From assembly GCF_918797505.1 (NCBI RefSeq), contig NC_092796.1, forward strand, positions 55,024,851 through 55,088,850: a DNA stretch of 64,000 nt, given 5' to 3'. Below the pieces are notes generated by a model, which worked only from the letters and a program-made list of their open reading frames with translations, was not told the origin of the DNA and searched no databases. The translations under genes were made by a program, and so were the position numbers. Of the stretch, positions 33,327 through 44,330 are shown piece by piece (the stretch's first letter is position 1; each line of letters opens with the position of its first letter). Source of the DNA: Bemisia tabaci. Its lineage: Eukaryota > Arthropoda > Insecta > Hemiptera > Aleyrodidae.

Positions 33327-33737
33327 CGGAACAAATTAAATTGCTGATTTAACAATTCAATTGCTAAAAACAGTGACAGCAATGTTTCAACGTAGATTTT
33401 ACAACAAAATAATGCTACTTTAGCCACCCCTGTTGTTAAATTAGCTTACAATAGTGGTTAAAGTATTGTATGTAGTAAGGTACATTTTTAGTACATATGT
33501 AGTAAGGTACATTTTTAGTACATATGTAGTAAGGTACATTTTTAGTACATATTTAGTAAGGTACATTTTTAGCACATATGTAGTAAGGTACATTTTTAGT
33601 ACATATGTAGTAAGGTACATTTTTAGTACATATGTAGTAAGGTACATTTTTGTTGTAGTAAAATCTATGTTGAAACATTGCAGTCACTTTTTTAGCAATT
33701 CAATTGTTAAATCAGTGATTTAATTTTTTCCGTGAAA
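33327..33737. mobile_element. MITE with ~85-bp inverted arms carrying a tandem array
   Basis: The left arm (CACGGAACAAATTAAATTGC...GTTTCAACGTAGATTTTAC) and the right arm (the inverse, ending AATTTTTTCCGTG) are inverted copies. The interior holds the 27-bp array 33473-33652. The CACGGAA end is shared with the elements at 34304, 45242 and 55852. Confidence 0.85.
33473..33652. repeat. 27-bp tandem array, ~6.6 units
   Basis: Units TAGTAAGGTACATTTTTAGT plus ACATATG start at 33473, 33500, 33527, 33554, 33581, 33608 and 33635, with only two point differences. The period is divisible by three, so both strands stay open and give repetitive peptides that are not genes. Confidence 0.97.
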
Positions 33738-34303
33738 GTATTATCCTGTACTCTCGAAAGCTTTTTGCTCGCCGGCTAAAAGTCTATTCTCTAAAGCTGG
33801 TTACATCTTAGGGATGCCTTTTTAACTTGCATACCGCATTTTCAATTTTGAATTCCAGTTAAGAGCGTTCGCGACTCACTGCTCTGCACGTAGACGCATA
33901 TCGAATGTGACGTTCAATCAAATCACGTAGCGTACGACGCTGCGTAAAAATAACTATCGCAGAGGGTTAAAATGCGAGGGAAGGGAAGACAAATCGGTGG
34001 ACTGACGGATGAAACGCACCCACTACGGGCAGGGGTTTTAAAAACAGCGACAGTTTATTGAAATCACACGACAAATGTACCGGAACTGGAGCAATGAACT
34101 TGGAAAGTCACTACTCGCAGAGTTGCGATATTGCTTTCGTTGGATTTGCTCCGATTTTGCAATTGTGGTAACGTATAGAGGAAATTCTATTCTCAAAGTC
34201 GCCCCACTATTCATCATCATGACATTCAAGTGTCTGTCAATCCTTGTTCCCTTCCTCTTACTTTTTATCCTTCATTTATAAAAAAAATTTTCTAGGCAGT
34301 GTA

Positions 34304-34533
34304 CACGGAGAAAACTTAAATGCTGATTTAGCAATTAAAATGTTAAAAAAGCCCGTCAAGTTTCAAATGCTGATTTTACAAAACAAAAATGCTAACAAAA
34401 CATTCGAAGTTGTTCGTTTTACAGTGGGCGTAGTTAAGTTAGCATTTCTTCAAATGTAAAATCAGCACTTGAAACTTGTCAGACATGTTTTTAACAATAT
34501 ACATGCTAAATCAACATTTAATTTTTTTCCGTG
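34304..34533. mobile_element. MITE, CACGGAGAA type, TA-flanked
   Basis: CACGGAGAAAACTTAAATGC and the inverse AACATTTAATTTTTTTCCGTG are terminal. TA flanks both sides (34302-34303 and 34534-34535). The inner GCTGATTTAGCA and TGCTAAATCAACA, and AAATGCTGATTTTAC and GTAAAATCAGCA, are inverted. 230 bp. Confidence 0.9.
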
Positions 34534-35274
34534 TACACAGTAATATGAAAGGTCTCTCCAGTCACGAGAACTGAAATTAGAAGGATGCCCTTGCTTTTTA
34601 CAGAAACAACCATGTAAATTTTTCGAGAGTACATTTTATTCTTACAACAAGGTGAAGAAATGGTGCTGGATCCTCACTATTTCGCGGGGAACACAAAGCC
34701 AAGAAGTTCCAAAAATTATAATTAGAATAAAAAATAAATCTTTTAACTCTAATGGGTACCAATACAAAACCTCTCCACCTTGTTAGATACAGTTCGGGCC
34801 ACTTCTTAGTATTTTTTTCTCTTATTCTTACATTAAAATCATGAGAGTAACGCGTAACGCATTAACGCATAACGACTGAAGCACGAAGCGCTTCGGGAGG
34901 TTAGACCGCGAAGCAGTCAGGTGGCACAGCCCGTAGTTATTTATTAATGATCAAATCTTCATTAGAAAAATCCAAAAATAAAGAGATGCAAAATGCACAT
35001 GCAATAGAGGATCATGGGGTTGTGACTTGGTGAGCCAGTGTTAATTAATAAGTGGCTTGGCTACTTGCTAAACGACAACAGGCAGTGAGTAGATTTGATA
35101 CGATGGTGGTTTTTGCCTAGTCGACTGTGTGAAGGCACTTTCTCACCGAGTTCGCTTTCCGTAGTTTTCGAATTAAGTTGGTAATTCATCGAAGATCACG
35201 GTGCGGCCTAAATAGCATCCGTTTCGAAGGCAGTCGCACACTGTGTGATCGGTGCTTTTTGCAGAATTATTGAG
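34534..35274. other. Non-coding stretch
   Basis: AT-rich. A GAAGCACGAAGCGCTTCGG palindromic word at about 34876-34894 is the only structure noticed. Confidence 0.4.
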
Positions 35275-36034
35275 CTTCCATCGCCTTGCTAAGGCGCAGG
35301 GATACAACTATTTGAACTCTCCGGAACGCGTGAGGTATCACGTTACCATTCTTTACAGCGTTTTTCTGCCTTGTATTTTTGATTTTAGTTCCTTTTCTTA
35401 GTCGAAGTCCTGCCACTTCTTAAAATTTAATTCTGCTACGATAATGTTCAATTAGCGAAATACAATCCTTGCTTGGGCGCCCCTACACTATACGGTCAAA
35501 ACTGCAGAAGTGGCAAACGAACAACCTGAAAAGGCCAGCGGGAAAGCTGCTTCCATATTAATCTTCCATCACCTTGCTAAGGCGTAGGGATACAACTATT
35601 TGAACTCTCCGGAACGCGTGAGGTATCACGCCTCATACTTCGAATTCTGTTACAGCGTTTTCCAATGTTTCGTATTTGTTGATTTGAGTTCTTTTTTATT
35701 AAATTCCTGCTTCTTATTAAATTATTCTGCAAAATTTCATTCGCGAAATACAATCCTGGCTTTAGCGCCCTTAAACTACGGCCTTATAGTCGAAACTGCA
35801 GTAGCGGCACAGGAAAACCGAAAAACCAAGCGGGGACGCTACTTCAATATTAAGCTTCCATCACCTTGCTAAGGCGCAGGGATACAACTATTTGAACTCT
35901 CCGGAACGCGTGAGGTATCACGCCTCAATTGAGGGCGTTTTCGAATCTTCTGTGTTACATGACGAGATTTTCCAAATCGTTTTGCATTATATTGCATTAT
36001 ACAAGCGGGGACGCTACTTCAATATTAAATTGCA
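35275..36034 (+). repeat. Three ~290-bp tandem units with a conserved core
   Basis: Units start at 35275, 35563 and 35855 with CTTCCATCACCTTGCTAAGG. A core of about 68 bases (through GGGATACAACTATTTGAACT and CTCCGGAACGCGTGAGGTAT to CACG) is nearly identical in all three. The rest of each unit is clearly related but diverged and shortened in unit 3. I do not recognise the core. Confidence 0.85.
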
Positions 36035-37268
36035 GCGCCTATCTTTGGTGAATCAGAGATGTGAGGGGGGAAAAATCGCAAAAGTTTGACTGGCTCAAAG
36101 AAACATTGGAATGAAACGAAAGCACCACACGGTGTTAATGTACAAAATATTGAATAAAACCGAATGTTCAAATTAGCTCGAGAAATTATGGCCAACCACT
36201 GACGGACCCACTCAATGATTATTTAATGCCGTTTGTATTATGTTGATATTAGACTGCTAAGGTATTTTGCACCACAGAGAAAACTATAGAGAAAATAATG
36301 CTTATGCGTAACCAAAACCTGGCTGGAACACGGGACCGTTGTTCTGAGGTCCTGCGGATGTGCGTTACAGGAGCCGCAGCATGCTTCCACGGGTGTTACC
36401 TTTAGCAACTTACCTTTCGAGACTGACATCGATATATTTTAGGTCAGCAATATGAATTCCATTTAGCGAAAATGAACAAGCGAGATAACAGTGTTTTCAA
36501 AATCGTACAACTCCTTCTTTTCTTTTAAAAATACTTAATGTATTGTACAGTACTGAAATTTACACAATTATTTTCCTTTACAATTAAAACTTTGTTGGTA
36601 GGAAACAAAAGCTATCTGCTATTTTATTGGGAGATTTTTTAAGATAACCATGAAGATGCAACATTTTTACAACACTGTGATAGCCCTGGTTCATTTTTGC
36701 TAGATACGATACATATTTTATTGAGTGTTACCTGAGCACAAATTTCAAACCATCTGCACACCTTGCAATAGCATGGGTGATTAGGTTTCAAATGCTGCCA
36801 AGTAATGGTGAATTTCAACAAAATTATCGTCTAAAGAGCGGTTAATCAAACGAGTCAAAACCCATGAAGAGCGGCCTTTGTTTGCCGATCTGGTCTCGTT
36901 TTGTAACAATATTGATCACTGAATTGGCTAGAATTTTTTACGAACAAGTGAATAGCTTCATGTGAATGTCACGGGCAAAGTTTATTTTCGGCAATTCGGC
37001 AACGAATGTGCACAGCGCAAGCGAAAAGACCCCTCGTCAAAATCCAAATCGCCAATGATTAACTAATTCTCATCGTGTGTTAAGCCTTCTAAAATATGTC
37101 ATTGTTTTACATCGCGTCAATGAGGGGCACGAGTTGAGTTATCCTGGAGGGAAAATCTGAAAAATTGAATGAGCGTCGATCAATGTGGAAAAAAAAACTC
37201 GGTGATGGATTGAATTAAAGTATTTCAGGGAGAAATGAAACCAAGAGCGGTAGATGAGGCACGGCGCA

Positions 37269-37314
<46 letters not shown>

Positions 37315-37586
37315 GTCCATGCAAGTATCACTTCCCTCAGTAAAGACGTGTGCATTAATTACTATCCCACAAAAAACAGCACCCTCATAAAAAGGAGGGA
37401 AAGTATCTGCTCAAACAGACTAATGCAGATATGACTGATTTTGAAGATGGTGCCACTAGTTTTGTTTTTAAAGTCCTCCTATACTCAGAAAAAGCTTTTT
37501 AAGTTAAGATTGGATCGGAGGAGCATTACATGGATACGACAAATAATTAAGATAAACTATGGATAATTGTCGGACAGAAGAGAAAA
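36035..37586. other. Non-coding stretch with A41 run
   Basis: No gene recognised. Contains the long A run at 37270-37310 and words related to the foldback element at 21314 (GATGGTGCCACTAGTTTT near 37448). Confidence 0.45.
37270..37310 (+). repeat. A41 homopolymer
   Basis: Forty-one consecutive A. It could be a retroposon tail, but no coding or SINE-like body was identified upstream. Confidence 0.9.
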
Positions 37587-37737
37587 AATTGGCCTCCGGC
37601 CAATTTATGCGCGGCGCTTCGCGCCGCGTACCGGCGCTACGCGCCGGCATTTGGGGGGCTTCGCCCCCCCATCCGCTTAGCGGATTGGTGCGGGGACCGC
37701 ACGGGACTTTCTCGCTCGAGCCGGCGCTTCGCGCCGG
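37587..37737. repeat. Chain of GC-rich hairpins, each with a 3-nt loop
   Basis: Seven perfect hairpins follow one another: 37587-37605 (arm AATTGGCC, loop TCC), 37610-37628 (CGCGGCGC, TTC), 37631-37647 (CCGGCGC, TAC), 37653-37669 (GGGGGGC, TTC), 37671-37685 (ATCCGC, TTA), 37688-37702 (GTGCGG, GGA) and 37721-37737 (CCGGCGC, TTC). Arms are 6-8 bases, loops always three. The surrounding DNA is AT-rich. I know no insect element with this layout. Confidence 0.9.
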
Positions 37738-38358
37738 CATAGACACTTTTACTGGAATATTTAGAAAAATACTGCCAATTTTACAAAATCATAAAGTTTG
37801 ATTGGAATTTTGATCACAGGATAATAGTTATGAAATTTTTATTCAAACCACTGAACTTTATTGTAAATGTCTTCGCGATATGTGATGAATTCATATATTC
37901 GGACTCGACTTGTTCATTTTATGAGGCATCTTCAATTAAATATGTAATTGATTAACAAAGTCTCCTGTCAAAGATGGCGATCCGTAAAAATCTTAGCTTT
38001 TCTACGATTCATTAGGATCCATTAGATTCATTGACATCATACTTCAGATACGATTTTATATTATAATCTCTCCTTAAGCACGGTCAAAAGCCATCAAATA
38101 TCTACTTGAATGGGTAGAATGACTATTCGATGTTCAAATAGTCTTAAAACTAAACGGTTTTCGCTTAGCATCTCCCAAATTTTAAATTTGGCGGGCGAAT
38201 CTACCTGCTGGAAGGTTCACCACACGCCCGCCAGGAGCGCCATCTCCTTACTGCGTATCCCTGTAATTCAGAGCGAAAACAATAGAGAGCGCTGAGAGCG
38301 CCATCTCCTCGCTGCTGTCAACAAACCTCGGTTTCTAACAATTTATAACCTCCTTTAT

Positions 38359-39914
38359 GATGTTTACTTTTTGCAGGCAAAGACCCCCTACGATGTGCAG
38401 GCAAGATGGCTGCGTCGCGCGACGGGAACTCAGGGCAGTTCGAGCACTCTCTTCCCAATACCTACTCTATAACCCATCCTATCGTCCGCCGCCTCCCTAC
38501 CCCACCAAGCTCTCCCATCCATTTCCGTTTCCTGCGCATCTACCTGAGGCCTCTGCACGTGCACCTGTTCTGCTTTTATCAGTTTGATTGGTTTTGGATT
38601 TGGTTTGGTGCTAATTGTAAGTGCCTCGTATTTACCTATTAACAGGAAGTTTCCAGAAGTTGTACCATTGTGCCACAAAAAGAAATTGATAAATTTGTGC
38701 GAATGTTTAGTTAAAGTTTTAGCTTGATGGTTCATCTTTACATGGAAATATTTTTGGTACAATTATAATTTCCACAATGAAAGTCTGGCAACACAGCTAA
38801 CTTAGCAAAATCCCTCATATTTCTTAGGAATTAAGTCAGATGTGAGGGTAAGATTTATCCCCCCCCCTCCTCCTCTCAACTAGTTCCCCCAATGCGCACA
38901 GAATGTACTAATAAGCAGCATAAAGCAGAGGGAAAGATACAGGTATAATTAATAGATAGGTATTCACAACATGGATGATTTCAAAATTTGACATCTGAAG
39001 CATGTTTGAGATAATATTAAGCACCGATAGTATTCTCCGGAGGAGGCTGCAGTGGGTGCTGCATGCATGTACACAGCCTGGCAAATACGTAAGTACAACT
39101 CTGCGTCTTTACCGACCAACTACACATCTTTTTTACCTAAAATTTAACTCTAAGTACTCTAAGTAACTTGTGTGTTTCTCCCACACGTAGATAGCCTCCT
39201 TTTATTTTTTAAATTTTTCCTGAGATCTACGCCTGATTCCAATAAGGAAGGAAGGATGCTATCTTAGTTTTTAGCTGCCATAGCTTTATCCTGAAAACAT
39301 TTATACCTTGTGCGCATACAATCCTCAAACTCATCCCTTATCATCTGGCATCCTCTGCCTATTTAGCAATAAGTAAATCCTCTAATCAAACATACATGGC
39401 TCAGATATAAATTAAAGCCCCCCTCCCCCCCGTATTTTCCACAAAAATTCAAAATGTAAATAGGTACGTTTAAGATTAATTTCAATGCCTCAGAACGCTG
39501 GGGCCCCCACACAAGCTTGTGATTTCTCCATAAATTCTAAAGATTCTCCATCCTCAATCCTTAAATAAATTATATCATAATAATTATGTCAATAATTATA
39601 TTATATCCTTAAATTATATCAGAAAAATATCTTGCCAAAGTATTTTGAGAATTACCCTGGTTGACTTGGGTTGGACTCGTTTAGAAATTTAATCTCAATC
39701 AAAAATGCCAATTCCCTGAGCTGAGCAGTTTAATTTTTCTCCGCGAGTGAAATTTGTGCTTGGCGCCATTAGGAGCAAAGAGTAGGGGAGAGGAGAGAGC
39801 AACAGAGCAGAATCATGGAGTCCGAGCGAGCTGCACGCACGCTCCACTAGCTACTCCCGCTCTGTGATCGCCTGCACATCGTAGGGGGTCTTTGCCTGCA
39901 AAAACGCTCAATCC
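38359..39914. mobile_element. ~1.5-kb non-autonomous element with ~35-bp inverted ends
   Basis: TTTTTGCAGGCAAAGACCCC...GATGTGCAGGC near 38368-38403 recurs inverted at about 39868-39903 without mismatch. A 9-bp direct repeat CTCCTTTAT (38350-38358 and 39915-39923) lies about ten bases outside each end, which would suit a Mutator-like duplication if the outermost bases belong to the element. No transposase frame inside. Confidence 0.7.
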
Positions 39915-40328
39915 CTCCTTTATTAAGTAACAAGCATTAAATCAGTCATATTTGTGCCGTATTATTATATTATATTTGTGCTTAGTACCTCGTAAAAAGG
40001 AACCGCGAAAGATGGAATCTGCCGGGATTCTAAATTCATTAACAACAAACATATTAGTTTTTAATAAAGATCTAAGTGTCAGTTCTTGGCGTTAGCTTGA
40101 TGATTCATAGTACCTTTGATATATTGTGAGTACCTAATTAGTTGTCTAATTTTGCTTGGTGTATACCTACGGAGTAATTTTGGAAATAGTATATGATGCA
40201 TTATATAATGCATTTGAATTCCTGGGTTTCACCTGACTCAAAGCGTTCGCTGCTGTTATCTAGAAGCGTTCCGACTCACTTATCAGAGAATTGAGCGTTT
40301 CCTATCGGTCCCTCTGCAATTATGAGAT

Positions 40329-41100
40329 TAGTCCAAGAATCCTTTAGGAACTTAAATTAATGACTCAGATGGTGCTTTTGAGCCAACTTTCAAAGAATTA
40401 AAGGCATTTTTTCAAAATCTACAGTCCATGAGCTCTCCGTGTGACCGAAGTGCTCTCCTCGCTATATGACGCGTAACCCTTCAATTTTTAGTTTAGTCCA
40501 AAGACCTCATAGGAACTTACATTATTGAACCAGGTGGTGCTCTTATGCCAACTTTCGAAGAAATGAAAGGCATTTTTTTTCAAATTTACAGTCTTTGAAA
40601 ATGAGTTGTTTGTGTGATGTCGCGGAGCAAAGTGCCCTACTTTTGGGCCTCGTAATCCCTTGAATTTTGAGTTTATTCCAAAGATCTTTTAGGAACTTAA
40701 ATTAATGACCCAGGCAATGTGCTTGATGCCCACTTTTAAAGAATTAAAGGCATTTTTCAAAATTTACAGTCCCTCAAAATGAGCTTTCCGTGTGATTTTG
40801 CTGAAAATGGACCTTTAACCCAATTTGACCCTAGCCCCCCCAAATTTTAGCGTACCTCAAAATCGTTGGACGTGCATAAGGAGACCATAGATATGGTGTC
40901 CTGTGCCAATTTTGAATGAAATCGAACAGATAGATTCTGAGATATCGCTGTACACAGATTTGGGGGACGCCACACGGACGGACACACATTTTTTTAAGTA
41001 TGGTTATTTTTACTCCTGGGACCTTAAAACGTCTAGAAATGATGAAATTTCAACTTTTTTTTTTTTTTTTTTTTTGGAGGATGACAATACTTCCTCTCTA
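40329..41100 (+). repeat. ~165-180-bp tandem repeat units with T21 tail region
   Basis: Units begin near 40329 (TAGTCCAAGAATCCTTTAGG), 40494 and 40674, with a diverged fourth from about 40847. Each contains AACTTAAATTAATGA-, CCAACTTTCAAAGAA- and AAAGGCATTTTT-like words. They run into GACGCCACACGGACGGACAC and a T21 run (41055-41075). The closing part resembles a repeat I associate with several insect genomes, from memory only. Confidence 0.7.
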
Positions 41101-41847
41101 CCCTATGGGAGCGAGAAAGTAAAAATTCCTAAAATCGCAAATGTTCTTTGTGACTGCTCTCAAAGGGCCGCGTTGTGGCCAAAGGGCGGACCCCCTATTG
41201 CTCATAATCAACTGAACTCTCCGTGCAGAAATGGAGTTGAATACACGCGCAGAGCTGCCATGACTTCGGAACTAACAATAACAATCTCGACACTTTGGAG
41301 TCCCCGCACAAAGTGACAACTCTGCTAATTTATTCAGCCCTATCTCCACATGGAGGAGTTGGCTGAATACAGAAGTGGAGCCTGCAATGCTCACCTAATG
41401 GCTCCCTCTCACGGTCTTAACTTTAAAAACTTTTTTGAGCTTGTAAGTTGATTTTGGGGGGAAAACTCGTTTTCCCCGCACAATACCGACTAACTAGGTA
41501 TACATTTTGGAATAATACCTACTAGACATTGATGGTGAAATAGACTATATTTTGTGTGAAGTGACAACTAGCATATGGCTAAGATTATGTAACATGAATG
41601 TTTTTTCTCATTCAATTTAAATTTCTGTCGTATTTCCGTACGGTTTAAAACTATTGTACTACTAGGGGCCCCCTGGCCGCTACGCAGCCCAACCACCGGG
41701 GCGCTGCGCACCCCCAAGGCACACAAGACAATCTCCAATGCATTATACCTCCAAACAGCGAAGTGAAGTCATTGTGGGTGCACTTAAAGGTAAAACAACG
41801 GCGCTCGGAAGTTCTCAGTATTTCGCTCAATAGTTCTCAACAAATGC

Positions 41848-41880
<33 letters not shown>

Positions 41881-43200
41881 CCTACATGCGTGCTTACTGT
41901 CTGATGACAGCTACTTTTCCTTATTTTAATGTAAACGCAGTAAAACTTCGCCGTGCAGAGTGTAAGTATTCTAACCGATATTTTTACCCCAAATTGTGAA
42001 GTATGAGAGTTGAGACTCCATGACATTTTTAACGATTGGAACATTTGGGAGATTTTGAACATGAGAGTAAAAATTATACACTTTCCGTAATCCGCAAAAA
42101 CTAAAAAAAAAATCATTGAAAAATTTTACTCTCGGAGTTATTTTGAAAACCTCAAACTGTATCCAGAGTACCCGCCCGCGCCAGTAAACGGAACCTAGTA
42201 CGAACTCCTACTCGATGGAAATTTCTGAATGGAATGAACGGCAGAGAGGCAACATTGCCTGAAGCAACTGAGGAATTTGAATTTGGCTTTTAGTATGCGA
42301 CAAAGGGAGCCGTTTGGCGCTTTTGACAGAGGCGTGACGAACATGAACGGGGTCCGGGTCCTCGGCAAAGGGGCCTTTCAGGGAAGGGGTTCAGGGAAGG
42401 AGGGGTTCATTTAACGTTGAGAGCAGGGAGAGACGCGAGACAAATTTGTCGAAGCATTTTAATCGAAATTCCAATTATGTGTAGGCGTGCAGCTCATTTT
42501 GTTCACGACGCCTGACAAAGAGTTTCGTGCGCGTTTTTTGTGGTGTACACTGTGCATGAAGAGTGGTTTTACTCTTGAAGGGTGAGGAGGAAGGCGAAAA
42601 AGTTCTTTCCACGAGAAAAGTGTCACCGCGATCATTTAAATCTAGTAGAACAAAATATTCCCTTTTCGGTGACATTCGTAAAATATTAATTGGACCACAT
42701 TTTGCAATTCTCAACTAAAATTTCTGGCTTAGTTTAGAAACAACGTATGTACCATTAGTCTCCTTATGTGCATAAGTGTTTCTTCGAGTGAGCCAGAGAT
42801 TGTAGTTCCTAGCTGCAAATAGAAGTTCAGTTTGACCTCGGATAAATGTAGGCAAGGCTCTATGGTATTTGTGAGATGTGAAATATTCATGTATTTCGTT
42901 CAGGAGAGTTGAAGAAAAATGCACTTTTTTTTAAATTCCATTTTTTGTCGAAATTTTGTCGAAAAGTCATGTATCAGAGTGCTTAAATTCTTAACTTGCT
43001 TTGATGGTCCATTCAATCTAAAAAAGCGAACGTAGAAAACTTGTCTAACTTTTCTCAGAAAAAATGTTTTATCGGGAGAAACGAAGCAGCGTTGGACTGC
43101 TCATACGGCGTCGAAACCCAACATGGGCCTTTTAAGCCCCATTTTTCGATGCCGCGATTATCCTAACGCGAGTTCGAATAATCGCGCCGAACACAGTGCG
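41101..43200. other. Non-coding stretch
   Basis: Contains a small GC-rich hairpin group (41666-41714) and A28 (41851-41878). Frames reach 110 codons only through the A run. Possible diverged relatives of the foldback element lie near 41180-41470. No gene recognised. Confidence 0.45.
41666..41714. repeat. GC-rich hairpin group, degenerate, 3-nt loops
   Basis: GGGGCCCC (41665-41673 region), GGCCGC-TAC-GCAGCC (41675-41689) and GGGGCGC-TGC-GCACCCC (41698-41714). Each stem has one mismatch and a 3-nt loop, like a decayed version of the chain at 37587. Confidence 0.6.
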
Positions 43201-43204
43201 GTTG

Positions 43205-43350
43205 GTATCAAACCCGAATCGGCGCCTGCAAGACTGTAGGAATACTTCACGCATTGCGCCAAACAGTGCGGTCGTCGTCAAGCGCATATTAGCGCCTACA
43301 AGACTGCATGAATACTTCTCGCATTGCACAAAACGCAATGCGAGAGTTAT
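43205..43350 (+). repeat. Direct duplication related to the hairpin module
   Basis: GGCGCCTGCAAGACTGTAGG and AGCGCCTACAAGACTGCATG, each followed by AATACTTCNCGCATTGC, are two direct copies of one arm of the 9309/32235 palindrome, here not inverted. Confidence 0.6.
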
Positions 43351-43352
43351 TT

Positions 43353-44330
43353 GCGATAACTACTCGACCGCGGGTATAGGCACATTGCCGCTAACTGGAT
43401 TGAAGGTGCATCACATTGTAAAGATAACTCAACACTCGACTGAGCTCCCTTCCCCGACTTGCGCGACGCTAAAATAGCCGCAAAACTAGGACCACGCATT
43501 ATTTCTTTCGACGGTCCCTGCCCCGTTTTTGCCACAATTAAAGGGTAAATAAGCATCTTAATTGCAACGATTCAGCAGTTCGGACGAAATTTAAACGATG
43601 CAGCGATTCTGAAACTTGATTCGCGTAAAATTAATTTTGGTTTGATAGAAACAAAACGGAACGAACGGAATTATCGCGTCGAAATTGTGTGTGAGTTTGT
43701 TTCAAATCATTCCGAGAATTTCTCGGAAACTTGTACAAAAACTGTGTGTAGCTTTTTTAAAAAAAAAATTATTAAAAATATACAAATGAGGAGAAATTTG
43801 CAACGTTGAAATCAGAGATAAGAACACTTTTTTCCGCGTACAGGCGTTGATTTTTTATTTCATTTACGGCAGGCTTAACGAGATAACTATTCGACCATGG
43901 GTGTAAGCATATTGTCGCTAGCCGAATGGAAGGCGCGTCACACTGCAAAGATAACTCCACCGCGTTCCCTTCCCTGGCTCGCGCAATGCTAAAGTCACCG
44001 TTAAACTAGGATTACGTGTCATCATTCTTGCCTCTGTGCTCCGGTTATTACCATAATAAGTGAAGGGAAAATATGTGTCCTCATTGTAATGATTCAGAAA
44101 CTAGGAGGATATTTAATTTTTTCGTTTTGTTACAGAAAAAGAAAATAGGATGAACGAAAATATCACGTCGAAATTTGCGATGCTTATATGTGAGATCATT
44201 TTGGAAAGTTCGTAGAAAAGCTATGTGTAGCTTTTTAAAAACGGCGTACAACAGTAAAACATAACAATTGGTACACAACGTTGCAATAAGAGACGAATAT
44301 GATTTCTTTCGCATGCACCCGTCCCGTCGG
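43353..44330 (+). repeat. Two-unit tandem duplication, ~527-bp period
   Basis: Unit 1 starts GATAACTACTCGACC (43355), unit 2 GATAACTATTCGACC (43882). Similarity continues through AAGATAACTC, AAACTAGGA, GATTCAG, ATCRCGTCGAAATT and TGTGTAGCTTTTT to about 44330. No coding content recognised. Confidence 0.75.

Noticed and set aside
33473..33652. CRISPR-like array
   Set aside because: Repeats are contiguous with no spacers, in a eukaryotic MITE.
33441..33723. Open frames on both strands with repeated MYLTTYVLK or YVVRYIFST units
   Set aside because: The 27-bp period is a multiple of three and lacks stops; it is a tandem-array artefact inside a MITE.
37270..37310. Processed pseudogene or SINE tail at the A41 run
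   Set aside because: No upstream coding remnant, Pol III boxes or flanking duplication could be found.
37559..37801. 80-codon frames over the hairpin chain on both strands
   Set aside because: Frames in palindromic GC-rich DNA are open on both strands by symmetry.
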